Shown here one piece after another: positions 59,913-64,000 of a stretch of 64,000 nt of DNA (position 1 is the first letter of the stretch; every line of letters starts with the position of its first letter). Made by a program: the position numbers and the translations under genes. Below the pieces are notes generated by a model. The model had not been told where the DNA came from. It did not search any database and worked only from the letters and a program-made list of their open reading frames with translations. Origin of the DNA: Candidatus Aquidulcis sp. GTDB lineage: Bacteria; Chloroflexota; Anaerolineae; Anaerolineales; UBA4823. Location of the stretch: the NCBI GenBank assembly GCA_020723385.1, contig DYIZ01000002.1:36164-100163 (forward strand), in the 5' to 3' direction.

Positions 59913-60992
59913 CCTCTCACACGCCGCATAAACCTCCTGCGCAATTCTATCCCAATTGCGGCGATCGCGGTATTCGCGCAGCAGGTTGTCCCCCAGGTTA
60001 CGCGCCAGCGCCGGGTCGTCGAGCAGCCGCTCGATGGCTGCAGCCAGCTCCGCCGCCGAACCGGGAGCGACCAGCAGGCCCGTCTCGCCGTCGCTGATCT
60101 GTTCGGGCAGCCCGCCGGTGCGCGTGGCGATCACCGGCAGCCCGTAACCCGCGGCGATGGCCGCCACCCCCGACTGCGAAGCGCTGGTGTACGGCAGAGT
60201 CACGAGGCTCGCCTGCCGGAAGAAACCGTCAATTTCGGCCTCGCTCACCCAGCGGTTGACGATTTCCACATTTGGGAGACCGTCCGCCAATGTGCGATAG
60301 GGGCGAAAATCGCCGTCGCCAACGATCAACAGCCGGACAGGGCGGCGCGCGCTCACCTGCCGGAAAGCTTCGAACAGCACATCCAGCCCTTTGTAAGCTG
60401 TAATTCGCCCGAAAAAGAGCAGCTTGGGTGTTTCGGGAGGCGCGGCTGACGCGGATAGATCAAAACGCCGGTAATAGGATAACTCGCCGTGCGGGATCAC
60501 ATCCACCCGCTGAGGATTAGCGCACCGGCGGGCGATATCGGGCAGAAAGGCCTGGCTGAAGATCAGGCAGCGCGTCGCCTGGCGAATGGACAAATCTTCC
60601 AGCCAGTGGTAGACGCGGTCACGCAGCCCCGGGTGCGGCTCGACATCGTGAACAGCGACCACCGAGGGGATGCCGCGCAGGTGCATTTGCAGAAACGGGT
60701 TGAGCGTGTAGAACAGGGGGTAGATCAGCACATCCGGCTGCCAGGCGCGGATGCGGCGCGCCAGCCGGTGCAGAGCAATGTGATTCGCCCAGGCCAGCGC
60801 CGCCCCGAGGGTGGTGCGATAGGTCTCGGTGAGCAGCAGCGGCAGGCCGCTGGCGCGCCAGGCGTCGAGGCTCTCAGCTTGCGTGGAGAGCACCGCCAGC
60901 ACGTCAGCCTGCGCAGCGAGGTGTGTCGCCAGCTCGAAACTGAGCGGCCCGCCCGACCCGCGGCGGCCGAGATAGATGATTGCAATGCGCAT
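59886..60992 (-). CDS. GT4-type glycosyltransferase
   Basis: 368 residues. N-terminal RRGSGGPLSFELATHLA, KLLFFGRITAYKGLDVLFEA opening the C-terminal Rossmann half, and VIATRTGGLPEQISDGETGL as sugar-nucleotide site. The last codons run into the caccgtgt repeats, so the C-terminus may be recently changed. Six bases after the next glycosyltransferase stop. Confidence 0.87.
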   Translation of the reverse strand: MRIAIIYLGRRGSGGPLSFELATHLAAQADVLAVLSTQAESLDAWRASGLPLLLTETYRTTLGAALAWANHIALHRLARRIRAWQPDVLIYPLFYTLNPFLQMHLRGIPSVVAVHDVEPHPGLRDRVYHWLEDLSIRQATRCLIFSQAFLPDIARRCANPQRVDVIPHGELSYYRRFDLSASAAPPETPKLLFFGRITAYKGLDVLFEAFRQVSARRPVRLLIVGDGDFRPYRTLADGLPNVEIVNRWVSEAEIDGFFRQASLVTLPYTSASQSGVAAIAAGYGLPVIATRTGGLPEQISDGETGLLVAPGSAAELAAAIERLLDDPALARNLGDNLLREYRDRRNWDRIAQEVYAACERAISDTVTR

Positions 60993-60998
60993 CGAATT

Positions 60999-62159
60999 TC
61001 AAGACCCCAGGGGTCTGCTGATCTCCCGATACAAATCCAGCAGCCGCGACTGCATGGTTTCCCAGTTGTAGGTTGTCTCGAAGGCGCGGCGGGCATTGGC
61101 GCCCAAATTCTGGCGCAAACTGTCATCATTTTGCAGCCGCAGCAGCGCGGCTTCCAGTGCGGCCTCGTCGCCATAGTCTATCACCAGCCCACAGACCGCC
61201 TGCTCGACGATGGAGTCCACGTTCGTGCCGCGCGCCGCCAGGATGGGCTTACCCAGCAACATCGCTTCGAAAACCTTGTTCGGGCTGGAATAGCGGTGAT
61301 TGGGAATCGCCGGGTCATAGGTGGCGATGAGCACATCCGCGGCGGCTTCGAGCTGCAAAGCCTGGTCGTAGGGAACCAGCCCATGCCAGGTCACGCTGGG
61401 CAGGCTGGCGGCTGCCTCCCGAATACGGGCTTCGTCGCCGCCAAAACCGGCCAGCGCCAGCGTCCACTCGGGATGGCGGCGCAGCACGGCCAGCAGATGC
61501 AGCAGCCCGCGCTCGATCTGCAGATTGCCCACGTAAGCGATGTGCAGGCGGCCATGCGTTCCCCTTTTCCCATCCTCCCCTTTCCCTTTTATCAACCGAT
61601 CATCCAACGCATTATAGATGATTGCGATGCGTTTCGGCTTCGACCCGGCAATCTGCGCCGTGCGCGAGTCGTCGGCCAAAATGACCGCGTCGGCGCGTCC
61701 GATGGCCCACAATTCAGCCGCCCGGATGATCGCCTTCAGCGGGCGAGGGGTGAGGCGCAGCATGTCGGCGTAGAAATCGAAGATATCGTAGATCACCAGC
61801 TTGCGCCACAGCCAGCGGCACAGCAGGGCAGGCAGCAGCGTGTCGAAATCGCAGGCGTGCAGCAAATCGAAATCCCGCCGGTGACGCCGCAGCCAGCCAA
61901 ACAGCGCCCACTGCCAGCGCAGCGCGTGGCCCAGGTTGCTCAGCCCGCGCCCGAAGACGGCGCGCAGCGGGATGAGCAGCACTTTTACTTCGTCGGCTTG
62001 CGCGTTCGGGAAGGCTTTGCCGTCCGGCAAAGCGCCGTCTTTGTCCCAACCCAAAGCAGTAACCGCGTAACCTCCGGCAGCCAGCGAGCGGGCGATCTTC
62101 TCGACGCGCGGGTCGGGGGCGAGGTTGTTCGAGCGCAGGATGATGATGCGTTTGGGCAT
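60999..62159 (-). CDS. GT4-type glycosyltransferase with low-complexity insert
   Basis: 386 residues. ILRSNNLAPDPRVEKIARSL start, then HIAYVGNLQIERGLLHLL and NKVFEAMLLGKPILAARG. Between the two halves (about residues 187-203) lies a Lys/Gly-rich run (KGKGEDGKRGTHG) encoded by ttttccc/ccccttt repeats, an in-frame insert. Start ATG 62159. Confidence 0.87.
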   Translation of the reverse strand: MPKRIIILRSNNLAPDPRVEKIARSLAAGGYAVTALGWDKDGALPDGKAFPNAQADEVKVLLIPLRAVFGRGLSNLGHALRWQWALFGWLRRHRRDFDLLHACDFDTLLPALLCRWLWRKLVIYDIFDFYADMLRLTPRPLKAIIRAAELWAIGRADAVILADDSRTAQIAGSKPKRIAIIYNALDDRLIKGKGEDGKRGTHGRLHIAYVGNLQIERGLLHLLAVLRRHPEWTLALAGFGGDEARIREAAASLPSVTWHGLVPYDQALQLEAAADVLIATYDPAIPNHRYSSPNKVFEAMLLGKPILAARGTNVDSIVEQAVCGLVIDYGDEAALEAALLRLQNDDSLRQNLGANARRAFETTYNWETMQSRLLDLYREISRPLGS

Positions 62160-62165
62160 AAATAC

Positions 62166-62246
62166 AGAGATTCACCGCTGAGACCGCCGAGTCCGCTGAG
62201 AAAATCAATTAAACTCTGCGATCCCCGCGGTGAAAATCAGCCTTTC
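62166..62246. repeat. imperfect inverted repeat, ccgctgag/ctctgcg type
   Basis: cagagattcaccgctgagaccgccgagtccgctgag pairs loosely with ctctgcgatccccgcggtgaaaatc. It shares a motif with 38808. Fills the 103-base gap between the Wzt-like and glycosyltransferase genes. Confidence 0.55.
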
Positions 62247-62262
62247 CGGTGAAACGCCAAGA

Positions 62263-63768
62263 TCACAGGGTTGATGTTCCCGCCTTGAAAATCGTCTCCA
62301 CCTGGTCACGGTCGAGCGCGGCCGGGTAGACGCGCAGGTCACGGGCGTCCCAGCCGCTCCCGGCCAGCGGCAGGGTGCTCTCGGGGCGCAAATCCTTCGG
62401 GGTGCTGCCCTCCTCGTGGACCACCTCCCCCATCCAGTCCAGCGGGCGCATCCCCACTGCCACGAAACGCAACAGTTCGCGACCGTCGTCATTCTGGCGG
62501 GAGTAACGTTTCTCCACGGCCAGCCAGTCATCGAGATATAGGCGCAGAGTCCCCTCGAGATAGCCATCCCACGTCACCGTCACGAGGTGCCAGGCGTCGG
62601 GAGTCAACCGACCGGCGGTTCCACTCTCATCTGGGCAGACTTCCAGCGTCGCCTCGGGGAAGCTGGCCGTGCCGAAGTACGTGTCGAAGGCGCGCCGGTT
62701 GCCCCCGGCGCGGGCAATGACCAGCCAGATGTCGCGCTGGAACTCTGGTGAGTAGTATGCGCCGACGTACAGCACGAAGCGGCTGTCATCGGAATGGAGG
62801 ATCATCGCGTCGCGGTGAGGTTGGCTGGAATCGAATTTCAGCCAGGCCGAGATCGAGCCGTGGGCCACGTCGAGCAGCCCCTGGGCTGGATAGACTGCGC
62901 CCGACGCGGCGAGCGGCAGCGAAACGGGCGCTGGAACCGGACGGGGGAGGGTTATCCCAGGGGATTCGGCTGCCTCGATGGGTTCGGGTGAGGCCGCCGG
63001 AGCGCTCTGGCCGCGTTCCGCCTTGACATACTCGCGCACCACATCTTCCGCTTTTCCCAGCGCGGCCAGCCGCCCGCCATCCAGCCAGGCGGCGCGCTGG
63101 CAAAAGGCTTCCACCGTTGCCATGCTGTGCGAGACGAAAAGAATGGTCGTGCCCTGGTCGCGGAACGAAAACATCCGGTCGAGACATTTCTGCTGGAAGC
63201 GCCCGTCGCCCACCGAAAGCACCTCGTCGAGCAGCAGAATTTCGGGGCGGGTGCAGGTGGCAACGGCAAAGCCCAGCCGGGCGACCATGCCGGTGGAATA
63301 GGTGCGGATGGGGGCGTCAATGAAATCGCCGATTTCGGCAAAATCTACGATTTCGGCAAACAGGTCTTCGGTTTGCTGGCGCGGGTAGCCGAGCAGGGCG
63401 GCATTGAGGTAGACGTTCTCGCGGCCGGTCAGCTCGGGATGGAAACCCCCGCCCAATTCCAGCAAAGGTGCGACTCTCCCGCAAGTGACGATGCGGCCCT
63501 GTGTGGGATGCAGCACGCGGGAGACCACCTTCAACAGGGTGCTCTTTCCGGAGCCGTTGCGGCCGATCACCCCGAAGGATTCGCCGCGCCCCACGGAGAA
63601 AGTCACCTCCCGCAAGGCCAAAAATTGTTCGTAATGCACCCGCCGCTGAAGCCAGCGGATGGCGAATTCTTTGAAGCCCGAGACGCGCTCGCGCGGCACG
63701 CGGTACAGCACCGAGATGCCGTCGAGGGTAATGGCAGGCTGAGACTCAGACACGGTAGGCATACTCAT
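62263..63768 (-). CDS. Wzt-like polysaccharide ABC exporter ATPase with C-terminal LamG-like domain
   Basis: 501 residues. ATPase at about 12-260: Walker A GVIGRNGSGKST (66-77), signature YSTGMVARLGFAVA, Walker B ILLLDEVLSVGD. After a Pro-rich linker, residues about 290-500 look like a LamG/concanavalin-type sandwich (SISAWLKFDSSQPHRDAMI, WHLVTVTWDGYLEGTLRLYLD). Known Wzt proteins use a C-terminal domain to recognise the finished glycan, but usually a different sandwich. Overlaps the permease stop by 23 bases. Confidence 0.87.
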   Translation of the reverse strand: MSMPTVSESQPAITLDGISVLYRVPRERVSGFKEFAIRWLQRRVHYEQFLALREVTFSVGRGESFGVIGRNGSGKSTLLKVVSRVLHPTQGRIVTCGRVAPLLELGGGFHPELTGRENVYLNAALLGYPRQQTEDLFAEIVDFAEIGDFIDAPIRTYSTGMVARLGFAVATCTRPEILLLDEVLSVGDGRFQQKCLDRMFSFRDQGTTILFVSHSMATVEAFCQRAAWLDGGRLAALGKAEDVVREYVKAERGQSAPAASPEPIEAAESPGITLPRPVPAPVSLPLAASGAVYPAQGLLDVAHGSISAWLKFDSSQPHRDAMILHSDDSRFVLYVGAYYSPEFQRDIWLVIARAGGNRRAFDTYFGTASFPEATLEVCPDESGTAGRLTPDAWHLVTVTWDGYLEGTLRLYLDDWLAVEKRYSRQNDDGRELLRFVAVGMRPLDWMGEVVHEEGSTPKDLRPESTLPLAGSGWDARDLRVYPAALDRDQVETIFKAGTSTL

Positions 63769-64000
63769 TGGATTTCGAGGTAAAGACCACCCCGCCGACG
63801 ATCAAAGCAACCAGCGCTGTCAGTCCGGCGACGACCCAGAAACGCAGCTCGGGGACCGTACCCTCCCATAAAGGCTGTCGGAAAAGGAGCAAAAAATAAT
63901 ACATCGGGTTCAGCTTGAACAGCCAGACCCACTGCGCCGGGATGATGTTGAGGGGGTAGAAGATGGGCGTGGCGTACATCCAGACCGTCAGGATGACCTG
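63746..64000 (-). CDS. Wzm-like ABC exporter permease, 5' end beyond window
   Basis: 85 C-terminal residues only. MYATPIFYPLNIIPAQW is the conserved region before the last helices of ABC-2 polysaccharide permeases, followed by a final membrane helix and SKSNEYAYRV. Partner of the Wzt-like ATPase; together they export a lipid-linked glycan. Confidence 0.86.
   Translation of the reverse strand, partial: QVILTVWMYATPIFYPLNIIPAQWVWLFKLNPMYYFLLLFRQPLWEGTVPELRFWVVAGLTALVALIVGGVVFTSKSNEYAYRV

Noticed and set aside
60489..62252. 587-residue plus-strand ORF
   Set aside because: Antisense to two clear glycosyltransferase genes; high GC makes stop codons rare on the opposite strand.

Overview
The window looks like a piece of a Chloroflexota (Anaerolineae-like) chromosome. 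The reasons are the fairly high GC, many short palindromic repeats between and inside genes, mixed ATG/GTG/TTG starts with AGGAG-type ribosome binding sites, and long same-strand runs of overlapping genes. This placement is inferred from style, not from a marker gene. No tRNA, rRNA, CRISPR array, transposase or integrase was seen.

Layout. (1) 1-8480, plus strand: the 3' part of uvrA, a RidA-like protein, tldD-tldE, a C45 acyltransferase/peptidase, a nitroreductase and an Fpg/Nei-type protein, ending at a bidirectional terminator. (2) 8600-53900, almost all minus strand: about 45 kb packed with families known from antibiotic modification, efflux and target protection. It holds 16 proteins with GNAT acetyltransferase domains (two are fusions), four APH-type kinases, a chloramphenicol-phosphotransferase-like domain, ANT-like and KNT-like nucleotidyltransferases, DUF4037, four SAM methyltransferases, five MFS transporters, a pair of ABC exporter half-subunits, an ABC-F ATPase, an EF-G paralogue, an M55 D-aminopeptidase, a VOC protein and a Nudix hydrolase. 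Plus-strand units interrupt it: Nudix plus a DUF4143 ATPase, a HEPN/MNT toxin-antitoxin-like pair, an HTH regulator and an orphan MNT. (3) 53893-54232: a non-coding leader with a promoter, a 30-codon ORF with its own ribosome binding site, and two terminator hairpins with identical stems, directly in front of the rightmost genes of the resistance-like run. This looks like a transcription attenuator. (4) 54233-64000, minus strand: a membrane-anchored metalloprotease followed by a polysaccharide export/assembly locus (O-antigen ligase-like, Wzz-like, three glycosyltransferases, Wzt-like ATPase with a LamG-like tail, Wzm-like permease cut by the window edge).

How the genes may work together. In region 2 the genes form long head-to-tail runs with 1-20 base overlaps: 17698 to 8618 (ten genes), 24044 to 19384, 45624 to 28090, and 53892 to 46057 (from the attenuator). 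Several are clear paralogues, for example two MFS transporters, the tandem-GNAT proteins at 8618 and 13720, and a second tandem-GNAT group at 16760, 33043, 47106 and 51474. This suggests growth by duplication. No biosynthetic core enzymes are visible, so a defensive or detoxifying resistome-like island is the simplest reading, but every substrate is unknown. Two fusions (KNT-like+GNAT and CPT-like+GNAT) carry a palindromic repeat in frame at or near the domain junction, and similar in-frame inserts occur in UvrA, an ABC exporter and a glycosyltransferase.
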